From contig JAKCPI010003285.1 in the NCBI GenBank assembly GCA_023213315.1, forward strand, positions 104,048 through 168,047: a DNA stretch of 64,000 nt. The letters run 5' to 3'. The DNA comes from Euborellia annulipes. Lineage: Eukaryota; Arthropoda; Insecta; Dermaptera; Anisolabididae. Positions within the stretch are counted from its first letter, which is position 1, and every line of letters begins with the position of its first letter. The notes beneath the pieces were generated by a model, which was not told the DNA's origin, searched no databases, and worked only from the letters and a program-made list of their open reading frames with translations. The translations under genes and the position numbers were made by a program. Positions 55,168-64,000 of this stretch are shown here, in pieces.

Positions 55168-55517
55168 AAGGAAGGAAGCAGGTGCAGCCAAAATTAAAGC
55201 CTCCGATTTTGTTACAATTAATGAGACATTTCGAGAAAACTTTATTTCCTCATCATCAGTCTTTCAAATTGTATTTGTCCCGGAGTTGTTAAATTTCTCA
55301 CTGAACAAGTCAATGAATAACACACCCATAAAGAAAATATATAATAAATGTATTGTGCCCTTTTAACAACTCCGGGACAAATACAATTTGAAAGACTGAT
55401 GATGAGGAAATAAAGTTTTCTCGAAACGTCTCATTAATTGTAACAAAATCGGAGGCTTTAATTTTGGCTGCACCTGCGTCCTTCCTTGTGCATAAATCAA
55501 CAGCCACGTACTTCATT
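55168..55517. mobile_element. Hammerhead-bearing foldback with 13-bp TSD
   Basis: The insertion is bounded by a perfect 13-bp duplication, GATAATTTATAAC (55155-55167 and 55518-55530). Arms of about 125 bp (55168-55293 and 55362-55487) are near-perfect inverted copies with a spacer of about 68 bp. Each arm carries a hammerhead-like core. It resembles the terminal inverted and tandem repeat structures of Penelope-like elements without the reverse transcriptase. Confidence 0.82.
55385..55445 (+). ncRNA. Hammerhead-ribozyme-like motif (right arm)
   Basis: The core CTGATGA (55396-55402) and one extra T are followed by helix II, GAGGAAA/TTTTCTC, with a short AT loop. Then GAAACGTC (55423-55430) has predicted cleavage after C55430. 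Outer helix I is CAATT with AATTG after a 2-bp GA/TC inner part. The left arm carries the inverse copy on the minus strand with GAAATGTC. Known minimal retroelement hammerheads have this plan; activity is untested. Confidence 0.5.
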
Positions 55518-55529
55518 GATAATTTATAA

Positions 55530-55669
55530 CTAAAAATGGTGGCTTTTGAGCACCTCGCGCGCCCTCTAGATTGTTTGAAAGAAGTTTTCTGGTACTAGAA
55601 TATGTTTTTGCATGTAATACTTAAAATTCAGGGGTAGCCTCTGAAAACAAATTTTTTCGGCCCACCCTG
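55530..55669. mobile_element. TIR end, GGGTGGGCCGAAAAAA type (right)
   Basis: TTTTTTCGGCCCACCCTG ends at 55669 next to TA. It is the inverse of the end at 43350. Confidence 0.5.
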
Positions 55670-55883
55670 TATATATATATATAGATCTAACAACTAAAGG
55701 AGGCAGAGAACAAACTTTTATAAGATGGGGACGTTTAGTCCCTGAAACATTGACAAGGTGAAATTATAAATTTCAGACGAAAGAAATCTTATTTTTTTCA
55801 CCTTCTTAATTATTGATACAAAAAAACACCATAATTTAGTTTTTGAATGTAATTAAAGTAATTGATTCTGATAATTTATTCAA

Positions 55884-56045
55884 CTACGGCTCAGAGATAG
55901 AGTATTAGCTTCTGGTGCCAAAGTTGGATGGGTTCACATCCCGTCCCAGGCGAAAAATTTTATTTGAATACCAATCAATTGAAATAAAAAGGGAGTGGGA
56001 TCTAAATAGCCTCAGATGTCAAAAAAGACCTTAAACAAATTTTTA
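55884..56045 (+). mobile_element. tRNA-derived SINE
   Basis: The tRNA-like head has an A-box-like CGGCTCAGAGATAGAG (55887) and a B-box-like GGGTTCACATCCC (55930-55942) at normal spacing. It is followed by an AT-rich body, ATTTGAATACCAATCAATTG ... GCCTCAGATGTCAAAAAAGA. Body copies occur on the minus strand at 25335-25432, 29117-29180 and 29740-29830. The cloverleaf is incomplete, so it is not a functional tRNA. Confidence 0.65.
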
Positions 56046-56049
56046 AAAA

Positions 56050-57240
56050 ATTTTCAAATTATTGACAGCTATACATGGTATGGCTTTTGTTAAAGAAATG
56101 TTCTTTAAAGAGTTCTGATCTCCCACATTTTACGTCTTTATAAAGGGATGATATTCGTCGATAGAGGCAAAAATTTCATAAAAATTGTTCATTTCATCTC
56201 GATTGAAAATCTTTAATTTTAAATTTCCTAATGAATATTATTTCGTAATTGAGAACATTAAAAATTAATTTTGAAAGATTCTTGATGTAATTATTTATTT
56301 GTATCAAACTACAGCAATCCTTTTATATATCTTCCCATTGAAATATTTAAAAAACAAATCTTTTGTATTATTATAAAAGAAAGAATTTTATTCTATTGTT
56401 ATTTTTCTTGCTGATGGAGTTGGGCAAATTTCCCAAAAGACCCAAAGTCAGTTTTTCCTCTTTCTCAATCTCACGTTTAGCGGTGAAAATCTTAGAGTAA
56501 ATATTAATCGACTCATATACCATTGCATGGGACATTCGTGTTCAAATAAGAACTTCTTTTTTTATTATTATTATTAATCATCAACTCTCTTGTGTTTATG
56601 TTGTTAGAACCACTTGTTTGATTTGTTCATTCATATTCACAAGTTGATTAAATGTGAACTGGAAGGGGAAAACTAGTTAGTGTTAATAAATTAAATTTAT
56701 TTTAGAATTGCTTTCTAACGTTATTTGTTATTTATTTGCACAATCAATTTATACAAATTTAATTTAAAAGTTTCCGTGATTTGCAAATATAATAAAGAAA
56801 TCGAACCAGAGCCTCTATCAGAGGGATGATGGGAGGCTAAATTTTAGATTAATAAATTATTATTATCTTCTTAAAAGTAATTGAGAAATTATAAATGGAA
56901 TTACGCCCATTGTTTTATTATTTAATTCCATTATTCATTAGAGAGGCATCCTATTAAATTTGCTCACCCAATGTGCTTTTTAGATTAATCAATTACCCAC
57001 TCCCTCCCCCCTCCACCCCGCTTCTTTTTTGAATAATTTAAGATGATTAGAATTCTTTTGCGATATAAAAAAATCTTTTAATAAAATTTTATTAATTAGG
57101 TATCATTATTTGATAGGGATGAAAAAATGAAATTTTATATTTTCAGTTCACAGACGTTTTTGAGTATTTATATGAAAAATTTGAATTTTTAATTTTCGAT
57201 AGGGCCAAAATAATATTTATCACATCCACATTAAGAAAGT
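56050..57240. other. AT-rich non-coding DNA
   Basis: No recognisable element. 56400-56530 is a little less AT-rich. Confidence 0.4.
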
Positions 57241-57249
57241 TGTGAATAA

Positions 57250-57508
57250 CAGTAGCGTAACTAGATGGGGCGAAGGGGGGCGCTCGCCCCCTCCGCCCCA
57301 GGCGCATCAAGCCTTTGGCGCCCCTCTATACCGACATAGGCGCCCTAAGGCATCTAAAATACAGCCCAGGGACGGTGATTTCATCATATTCTTTCGATAG
57401 ATTGTCCAAAAACACGGATAGTTTTCTTTTAAATTATGTTACAACTTAAAAAATGACGCCCTTGCTGAGCTTCGCCCCCTCCGCCCTCAAAGGCTAGTTA
57501 CGCCGCTG
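57250..57508 (-). mobile_element. hAT-type MITE, TSD GTGAATAA
   Basis: CAGTAGCGTAACTAG ... CTAGTTACGCCGCTG ends are flanked by the perfect octamer GTGAATAA (57242-57249 and 57509-57516). It is the same family as 11630-11889, in reverse, and 259 bp long. Confidence 0.93.
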
Positions 57509-57559
57509 GTGAATAAATATATAGAAATATGGGTCCGATCTCATAAAATCTCATCATCA

Positions 57560-57980
57560 TTTATAAAAAAAAAAAAAAAAAAGATTTTGAAATTGTTGAT
57601 CATATAATAATTATGTTAAGTTAAGCAAGAATAGTTTTTAGAAAGAGTTGCCAGAGCATAATATTTGAAAAAAGATGTCAAGTATAGAGATGTCAAGTAA
57701 GTTGTGAAGTGTTATGATGTCCTGATCCCACACCACCAGTCTAATAAGGCAACGAGAGAAGAGTAATGTCAAGTTGTTATGAAAATTACCGGAATTAATT
57801 AAAATGGCAGAGGGAGGAGAGGGCAGAAGGGGAGAGCCCCTAATTGGTTACTTGAATTTTCCAAAGCCGTAACTATTAAATTAAAATTGAAAAAAAGAGG
57901 TTTTGAAATTTTTTATCGTATAATAATTACGCTAATTAATACAAGAATCGTATTTAAAGAGAGATGTCAACGCAGGCAGG
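57560..57980 (+). repeat. Diverged direct duplication
   Basis: 57575-57680 and 57893-57975 share TTTTGAAATT-TT--TC-TATAATAATTA-G, then AAGAATAGTTTTTA / AAGAATCGTATTTA, and AGAGATGTCAA. It may be an old local duplication or two copies of one repeat. Confidence 0.45.
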
Positions 57981-58045
57981 AGCAACGAAATTACATTTTA
58001 AAAGAAAATCGAATAATTAATAGTAGGAAATAAAAAAATCGGTGA

Positions 58046-58162
58046 GTTCATATACCCGAGTGTCGTGCTGTGCTCGAGTGGTAGGGGCACTCCGAGTACA
58101 AATTGGAGGATCCCTGGTTCAACTCCCGGCGGCACATTCTTACTTTTTTCGGGTATATGAAT
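58046..58162 (+). mobile_element. tRNA-derived SINE-like unit with inverted flanks
   Basis: The tRNA-like core 58065-58137 has a 7-bp acceptor-like pairing (GTGCTGT with GCGGCAC), a D-arm GCTC/GGGC, an anticodon-type arm CTCCG/TGGAG and a B-box-like TGGTTCAACTCCC. The T-arm has a mismatch. It is flanked by the 13-bp inverted pair TTCATATACCCGA / TCGGGTATATGAA. It is homologous to 8477-8608. A functional tRNA is unlikely. Confidence 0.6.
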
Positions 58163-58169
58163 TAATAAA

Positions 58170-58790
58170 TATTTAATTATATAAATTTCCGTTTCGCGGT
58201 TCACATACGCGACATATATATATTATCTTAAATATTATATATAATTTCTTATTTATTACTTTTTTTATAGTTATCTAAAGAGAGGTGCTCTTATGTCGAG
58301 AAAATATTTAAAATAAAAATGCACTTGAATTAAATTTTAATTTGCTTAAACACAGACTTTTATTTAATTACCTATTAAATTTCCAAGCAAAAGAAACAAT
58401 TTTTTAAAAACAAATTAGTGAGAATGTCCATTTCTCCATTTTCCCCCAATTATGCTTTGTTTCAATTTGTTCGTCTTAAAAATAGAGTTGGACATTTCTC
58501 GCACTTGGACCTTCAATATCAAACGAATCGCGATCAATTTCCACAATCCATGAGCCTTTTGATGTCTTCTGATCGTTAATCCAATCCGATCAGACGATAT
58601 TCGATTTTATTTATTTTTCTTTTCACCCCTATTACTAGCTTAAAGTCGAAAGCTAATAAAATAAGACTTTAAAACAAATCTATTTCATTTGCTCTTTATA
58701 TTCCAAATCCAATTGAATTGAAAAAATTGTAATCACCCAGTGAAGTTCATTCTTTGAAATTTTTTAGTTGAAGGAAGTTATTAAATTGCT
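58170..58790. other. Non-coding DNA
   Basis: It is AT-rich apart from 58490-58600, which is unique in the window. Confidence 0.4.
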
Positions 58791-58799
58791 CGCCTTAGG

Positions 58800-58945
58800 A
58801 AAAATTTTAAAGTTTTAAATTTCTCTCTCACTCAGCACTTTCTGTAACACTGACCAATCAGCGAGAGAACAGGCACATACACACAGGGACAGGAAGTCAG
58901 TGGCTAGCGCTTCATATATATAGTAATGATAGTGATAATGATAAT
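58800..58945 (-). mobile_element. Helitron 5'-end fragment (AAGCGCTAGC subfamily)
   Basis: The minus strand reads TCATTACTATATATATGAAG, CGCTAGCCACTGACTTCC and further words shared with 60418-60520. The 3' end is not found. Confidence 0.5.
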
Positions 58946-59375
58946 TTAAAAAAGGGTGTAAGAAATAATTGCAAAATCAAAAATATAAATATTTACTATG
59001 AACCATGTGAGGTCAGGCAATGCATAATATAAAATTACGGGAAGCTTTTCACGGACTCAAAATTCAATAAGGTCTTGACAAAAGGTTTTGACAGAGCATA
59101 AAAAAATTCAAAAGTGCTGAGGCAATAAATTTATTAAGCCTTCGGCACACATCGTCAGAGAATTTGGAATTCTTACCCCAAACTGTAATTGTCTTCATAG
59201 ACCAAAGGCAAAGATAGAGCCACGTGTGGAAGGAAATAGAAAAACAATTAAGCAATGCTTATTCAATTTATTTGGATATTTTAAATATCCAAATAATTTG
59301 AATCTATATATACAGTAATATTAAAAATGAAGAAATTCGATTTAAATAGTTAATTTCTTTTCGTCGTTGAGTAGA
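58946..59375. other. AT-rich non-coding DNA with Penelope-like fragment
   Basis: On the minus strand at 59100-59165, CTGACGATGTGTGCCGAAGG resembles a collapsed hammerhead-like core. A short palindrome around AAATATCCAAATAATTTGAA lies at 59260-59300. Confidence 0.35.
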
Positions 59376-59383
59376 GTTCAAAG

Positions 59384-59624
59384 CAAGGGCGGATCCAGAG
59401 GTGTTTCTCGGGGGGTAATCTGGTGTGATCGTCGCACAGCACACTGTTTTTTTTTTTTAATTTCAGTAATTTAAAAGCGCATTCTGTACTTGTTTGCCAG
59501 AATATAAATACACATCAAATTTTTAAGTATTAATTTTAAAAATTTTACATTAAAAACAAATTTTTTTGCGAAAAAAAGATAATTACCCCCTTTATCCCCC
59601 CCCCCCCCCTTGTATCCGCTCTTG
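59384..59624 (+). mobile_element. hAT-type MITE (CAAGGGCGG family), TSD GTTCAAAG
   Basis: CAAGGGCGGATCCAG ... GTATCCGCTCTTG ends are flanked by the perfect octamer GTTCAAAG (59376-59383 and 59625-59632). It contains the GGTGTGATCGTCGCACAGCA module. It is the cleanest, uninterrupted copy (241 bp). Confidence 0.94.
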
Positions 59625-59787
59625 GTTCAAAGAGAATAGAAACAGATTCCCAAATCAGAGGGAAAGAAACAAACGATTAGATATTAAAATAATAAATTAA
59701 CGTTTATTCAAATTATTTGTGTGTTTTAATCTAAATTAACTTGAATATATATTAATAGATAATAATAGTTATTTATTTATTTATTTA

Positions 59788-60345
59788 CTAGTCGCAAAGC
59801 CCGCCTTCGGCGGGCTTTCCGCCTAGCCAGGGGGCTGCGCCCCCTGGACCCCTTGCTCGCCTTCGGCGAGCAAGTTTATTCCCAATCTGGGTTATTTCTT
59901 GATGCAATGCAAGTGTTAAGATGTTAAGGAAGGATCTTATATTCAAGCGAGGCGAGGGTACCGATTGGGATCAGCACAAAAGGGTCTGTTTATGACTGTT
60001 TAAAGGGTCAGTCACCTGCGTCCTCTCCGTTTTTCAACTGCTGCGTAGCCCCCACCCCCAGCCCATAGTCAGGTAGGAAGCTGGTTCACACAGCATAAAG
60101 GAAGCTCTCTAATTTCTAGCCAACTTGTTGATTTTGTGTTCCCATATTGAAGAAATTTCATTATAATTAATTTTCCAAAACATTTAAGAGATTCAAATTA
60201 TTAGTACGTTACTCCCAGAGCCATATACTATATGTATACTTAATTTCAAATGGATTCATTGAAAATTGTGGATTTCTATAGAACATATACATACATATTT
60301 ACATACATACATACATTTTTCCCATTTCATTTTTATATATATAGA
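59788..60345 (-). mobile_element. Non-autonomous Helitron, intact sister copy
   Basis: On the minus strand it starts A|TCTATATATATAAAAATGAA and ends with a perfect GCCCGCC-GAA-GGCGGGC hairpin, TTTGCGA and CTAG|T. It has neither TIRs nor target duplication, as Helitrons require. At 558 bp it aligns end to end with 23952-25185 once the hAT insertion there is removed. The empty site reads AAATTAATTATAATGAAATT on the minus strand. Confidence 0.9.
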
Positions 60346-60417
60346 TTAAGTCTTTATTGATTAAGGAAATAAATAAAGACTTGAATATATAATAAAAGAT
60401 AATAATAGTTTATATCA

Positions 60418-60655
60418 TCATACTATAATATAAAGCGCTAGCCACTGACTTCCTTAATGTTTCTGTTTACCACTTTCTCGCTTGTTGGCCAGAGACAGAG
60501 GAAGTTGAGTCAGTGAGAAAAATTTAAAAATTTAAAATTTTGCAATTGTTCACCTTGGGCGAGCAATTGCAAAATTTCCAAACACTGAGCAAGAATAAAT
60601 ATGATGCATTTGATCGCCAAAGACGAGCAAGGAGGCCACCGAAGGCGGGCTTTTC
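60418..60655 (+). mobile_element. Short Helitron (AAGCGCTAGC subfamily)
   Basis: The 5' TCATACTATAATATAAAGCG is joined to a 3' segment with CACCGAAGGCGGGCTTTTCC and a terminal CACTTG|T. The last bases CTTG deviate from CTRR by one substitution. The 3' end is shared with the 59788-60345 type while the 5' end differs. Confidence 0.6.
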
Positions 60656-60659
60656 CACT

Positions 60660-61400
60660 TGTATACTGTATATATATATTTGATTAAGGTTTGATTTAAG
60701 ATTCATGTTAATGCTACCAAGAAAATAGTGAAAGGATAGGTTAATTAAATATAGGAAAAAAAAACAAAATATCTGGATTCTGGGGTTTAGAAGAAAGGAT
60801 AAGATCAATGGAATGGGTCAAGTGAATAATAAACTGGTAGATTGTAATGTTGGCTTCAAGTAGATTACTTCGTTTTTTGAGGAGAGATTTGTTACATAAT
60901 TGAAGTGTGATTCTTTACCACAAATCAAACACAATCAAGATTGGACAGCTCCAGGTTAAAAATTGTTTATAAGTTTAGGGCCATCTATACGCTTGTCTCC
61001 CAACTAATAGTAAGGGAGGGGGAAAAAAAAACTTACTCCCAGAGAGATTTGAACTCGAGCTTATTGCAATTCTAATGTTCTCCTTTAACTCTCCTTTACT
61101 CTCTCGTATTCTCTACTTTATGATATTTGGAAACTTTTTTAAGCTAATTAAATGGCAGTAGTAGGTACTATTAAATTTTTTTTAAACAAAAAGTCATTTA
61201 TAAATTGTAAAAAATTTATAATTAAAAGTAATTTATTAGTTTAAAAAAAGTTAATTCATTTATATCCAGATTTTCAAGCCACTGACAGCGTAACATATCT
61301 TTTGTAGGAAAACAGTCTAGCCACTTATTCCCTAACTATGTAAATAAGAGAAAGAAAAAAACTTGTAAACATCCTTCCCCTATGGGAACTAGAAAGGGGA
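60660..61400. other. AT-rich non-coding DNA
   Basis: No element was recognised. ORF 60524-60808 (94 codons) overlaps the Helitron and has no domain. Confidence 0.4.
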
Positions 61401-61870
61401 GGGGGCCCCCCTCACCCCTTGTTTTTTGCTGAGATGCTCTCGGGAAGAAGCAGCCGACGCGTCGGCTCATTGTCGCCGCAGCCGAACTCTCCCGAAATTT
61501 GAATGTGTGTGTGTGTGTGTGTGTGTTCGTATGAAAGCCGTCCATTCATTGTCACCTCAGCCGAACAAAATATTATTATTTCCATTAATATATACTTTAA
61601 ATTTATTTGTACAAAATTTGATAAGAATTTTTCAAATATTTTGGACGTAAAATATTTGTTGTATTTTTCTTCTTCTTTCCTAGCCTTATTCTCGCATTGA
61701 GGGGTCGGTGGAATGGATATTTTGAGACCAAAAGAAATAAAACAGGGCGGCCCATCTGACGCCTGTTGAAAATATATAAGGAAGGGACAGACATGTAAAC
61801 GGAAGCTCGGGTAACTCGTGGTCGCCAACCACGTACCCACAAGATGTGGGCCCCTGAGCATATTTGTTGT
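61400..61870. other. GC-richer stretch with (TG)n and palindromes
   Basis: It contains a 14-bp palindrome GCCGACGCGTCGGC (61452-61465), a (TG)n tract (61504-61526), a duplicated word ATTGTC....CAGCCGAAC (61469 and 61549), and CGTGGTCGCCAACCACG (61818-61834). The 149-codon minus ORF across it has no recognisable domain and includes a His-Thr run from the microsatellite. No gene is called. Confidence 0.4.
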
Positions 61871-62920
61871 ATTTTTCCAACTCCTAAATTTCCCCTTATG
61901 AGCAGACTAAAACTAAAACTATTCCAATATTATTTTTTTGAACAGAGGCCATGAAGAACTTTCTAAAATTTTTATATTGATTATTCAACTCTCGTATTGG
62001 TCAGTTCAGAAAATAAATACTTGAGAGCAGGGGTGACCTACCCAAATGATCTTGCGTGCATATGATACTAAATAAATGTGGACAAAAAAATCTGGTGTGA
62101 CAAGCACAGTAAGTTGTGTGCTGTGCAGTCACAACAGGTTTTTAATTGAAGATTTGGCTGGACATTCCGCGAAATATATATTAGTTTTCATATTAAAATC
62201 AAAGTTATGTACTGTAGGCTCTATTATTTAAGCAAGTTAATTTTCCTCCCAAAAACACATTAAAAAATAATAGAATCACTATTAGTTTTGTAGAAAACAA
62301 GGAACTGAAATTCCGAGTTAAAAATACAGAAAGTACAGTATTAAGTCTAATCAGAGTAACAAACAGTCCAATAGCCAAACTGCAAACAACGTTTTGGTAA
62401 AATATTTAAAAAATTTATAATGAGAGTCAAAATAAAGAGGGAGAGTGGTATTTTTTTTTTTCATTAGCTAAAAAAGATCCGTCCTACTTTATAAGAATAT
62501 ATGCATTTTTTTCATAAACTGACATTTCTTTTGAATTCCACATTTATTTAATGAGGATATGATAACATAAAAATATTAAGTATTTAATGCGGAATGTGTG
62601 GTTTATGAAAACAGGTAGAGGGGGTGAAGAGGGGGCGGGGAGTTAAATTAATTCCAAGCCAAAATGTTAGTGGAAGAAGAGTGGATGAAATCACGAAAAA
62701 AGAAAGTTCAAAAAAGAAGTGAAAGCGTTATTAATTAATATTCCACAAGAATTTTTCCTCTTTGACAAAAACTTTAATTAAAAAAAAAAGTAATAATAAT
62801 AATAATAATATTTTAAATAAAAAAAAAGGAAAATTAGCTAATTAAAAATAATTCTTATCTATTTTGAATGATTATCATAGAAGAATACAAAATAGCATGA
62901 TAAAATTTTGTCAAATAATA
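61870..62920. other. AT-rich non-coding DNA with a solo stem-loop
   Basis: A truncated HINE-like 3' stem-loop lies at 62090-62141. A (AAT)n tract lies at 62790-62810. Otherwise nothing was recognised. Confidence 0.45.
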
Positions 62921-62924
62921 GAAT

Positions 62925-63095
62925 TTTTACTCTCTTGCTCTATATATATAGAGAGAAAGTATTGCGATCATGTCAAAAATGCGATGTCGAGATTTTGATG
63001 GATATACATGTTTTGAGGTCCTCTGAGTCCAAAAAAGGTGGGTCCCGCAAATTGGTCTGTCTGTCTGCGTGTAACGATTTTTAGAATGAAGGAAT
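62925..63095 (+). mobile_element. HINE-like repeat, 5' end
   Basis: It has the 5' hairpin with TATATATATAGAGAGAAAGT, the GATGTCGAGATTTTGATGGA block, a GTCT tract and TAGAATGAAGGAATTGG. It is then cut by the following element. Confidence 0.72.
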
Positions 63096-63096
63096 T

Positions 63097-63513
63097 GGAA
63101 TTTTTAATTATAGGCCACATTTTTGTTATTAATTATTTATTAAAAAATACTGTACAACGTTTCGACTGCTTATTCTGCAGCCGTTATCAAGTACTTCTAA
63201 CCGCTACGACCGTTACGTACCTTCTTATATACAACGACCTCAGCGAATACCATATGTAAAAGGAACAACAGAAAACATTACTGAAGACTTTTTTTGCTGG
63301 ACCAACCGTTAAGGAGTTATAGGTGATAATAGTAAAATTTAGGGGAAACCGATGAACTTTGACCTTCTGGCGGGCCAGGTAAAGGTTGTCCAATCGGTCT
63401 AAAATTTTGCAGGTAAATTTTACTTAAATAAATGAACAAAATGAGGGGCACGTGTTTTCAAATTTTTAATAAATATTTAAAAACAAAAACGTGGTCTATA
63501 ATTAAAAATTCCC
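63097..63513. mobile_element. Inverted-repeat element with Penelope-like motif
   Basis: Arms of about 50 bp (63097-63150 and 63463-63513), GGAATTTTTAATTATAGGCC ... , are inverted. On the minus strand near 63155-63192, TTGATAACGGCTGC ... GCAGTCGAAACGTTG resembles the hammerhead-like layout with a changed core. The arms match 32592-32684. Confidence 0.6.
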
Positions 63514-63890
63514 CTAATAATGTAAAAATAAACTTTTGTTTATTTGTTTTGATTTTGCTCTGTTGCTATGCTAACTTTTCAAATTTAAATAATTTTTTAA
63601 CAAATTTAATAATAAATTAGGGTACTAATATTATATATCATTTTACTCGGGAGAAAGTCTAGTTTCTGAATGAATAAAAAAAATTATAGATTAGGTAAGA
63701 AAAAAATATTGGCCTCTAGAGCGCCCCCTAATGGTCAGAGGGTTTACCAAAAGATCTTCAGTTCTTGGCGTTTACCTCTAGTTTGTGTGGGAAATTTTTA
63801 ATCTTTACCTGCCAACCTACGGTTGGTGGTCAAAGTTAAAAAAAAAATTAAATTATTAATGCGAAGAATGAATTGCAGAAAAGGAAAAGA
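63514..63890. other. Non-coding DNA, possible further inverted-repeat element
   Basis: AACTTTGACCTTC...GGCCAGGTAAAG at 63354-63385 has a diverged inverse at 63803-63837 (CTTTACCTGCCAA...GGTGGTCAAAGTT). This suggests the ends of another element overlapping the right arm of the previous one. Also present is CTAGAGCGCCCCCTAATGGT at 63716-63735. Confidence 0.35.
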
Positions 63891-64000
63891 ACAATAAAAA
63901 GAAGCTCAATTCCCGTTCCCTCTCTTCTCTCGTCTCCCTCATTTCTTTCACTGAGAAGATTACGAATGGACGAGAGCAACTCGGCTCTCTCACCCGCTCT
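63891..64000. other. Less AT-rich window edge, undetermined
   Basis: The sequence is CT-rich, then GAGAAGATTACGAATGGACG. It could be the beginning of a host feature continuing beyond the window. There is too little to call. Confidence 0.25.

Noticed and set aside
58065..58137. Functional tRNA gene
   Set aside because: The T-arm mismatch, an oversized anticodon-type loop, and a homologous decayed copy at 8508-8570 point to a SINE-like repeat.
61412..61861. 149-codon minus-strand ORF, longest non-repeat ORF
   Set aside because: No domain is recognised. It contains a His-Thr run from (TG)n, overlaps four other ORFs in other frames, and has no convincing gene context.

Overview
This window looks like repeat-dense, AT-rich nuclear DNA from an invertebrate animal. 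The evidence is the mix of mobile elements: mariner/Tc1-type, pogo-type and hAT-type DNA transposons, Helitrons, a Ty3/Gypsy remnant, a LINE 3' end, tRNA-derived SINEs, and Penelope-like fragments carrying hammerhead-ribozyme-like motifs. An arthropod, perhaps a crustacean, is a guess; the sequence does not settle it. No intact host protein gene, rRNA, functional tRNA or CRISPR array was recognised. Nearly all ORFs over 60 codons are chance frames in AT-rich or repeat DNA. The exceptions are decayed transposase or polymerase pieces: 6739-7227, 14310-16200, 29528-29594, 39225-39662 and 42640-42863, all on the minus strand.

Layout. 1-5 kb: a HINE-like repeat copy, then a TIR element (2853-4560) that encloses a 22-unit, 24-bp minisatellite with a 72-bp higher-order period. 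5-13 kb: hAT-type MITEs, a deleted DD41D mariner-like element (6622-7336), foldback insertions and a hammerhead-like motif. 14-16.2 kb: a frameshifted, internally deleted Ty3/Gypsy pol. 18-20.3 kb: hammerhead-like sequence and two G-rich hAT MITEs. 24-25.2 kb: a Helitron interrupted by a hAT element; the uninterrupted sister Helitron at 59.8-60.3 kb preserves the empty site. 26.6-32 kb: two copies of one TIR element in opposite orientation, plus SINE and mariner debris. 33.8-34.2 kb: a short Helitron candidate. 37.5-38.7 kb: a 1.1-kb foldback with arms of about 450 bp. 39-40.6 kb: a deleted pogo-type element and a hAT element with perfect 8-bp TSDs. 41.5-54.8 kb: a dense nest of about 1-kb HINE-like elements, including two almost identical copies, a LINE insertion, and foldbacks. 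55-64 kb: a hammerhead-bearing foldback with a 13-bp TSD, a SINE, hAT MITEs and Helitrons.

The window is best read as a layered record of transposition. Several insertions are proved internally by target-site duplications or by comparison with an empty copy. The most unusual material is the foldback class with ribozyme-like arms, the minisatellite-loaded TIR element, and a stem-loop module shared between HINE-like elements and hAT MITEs.
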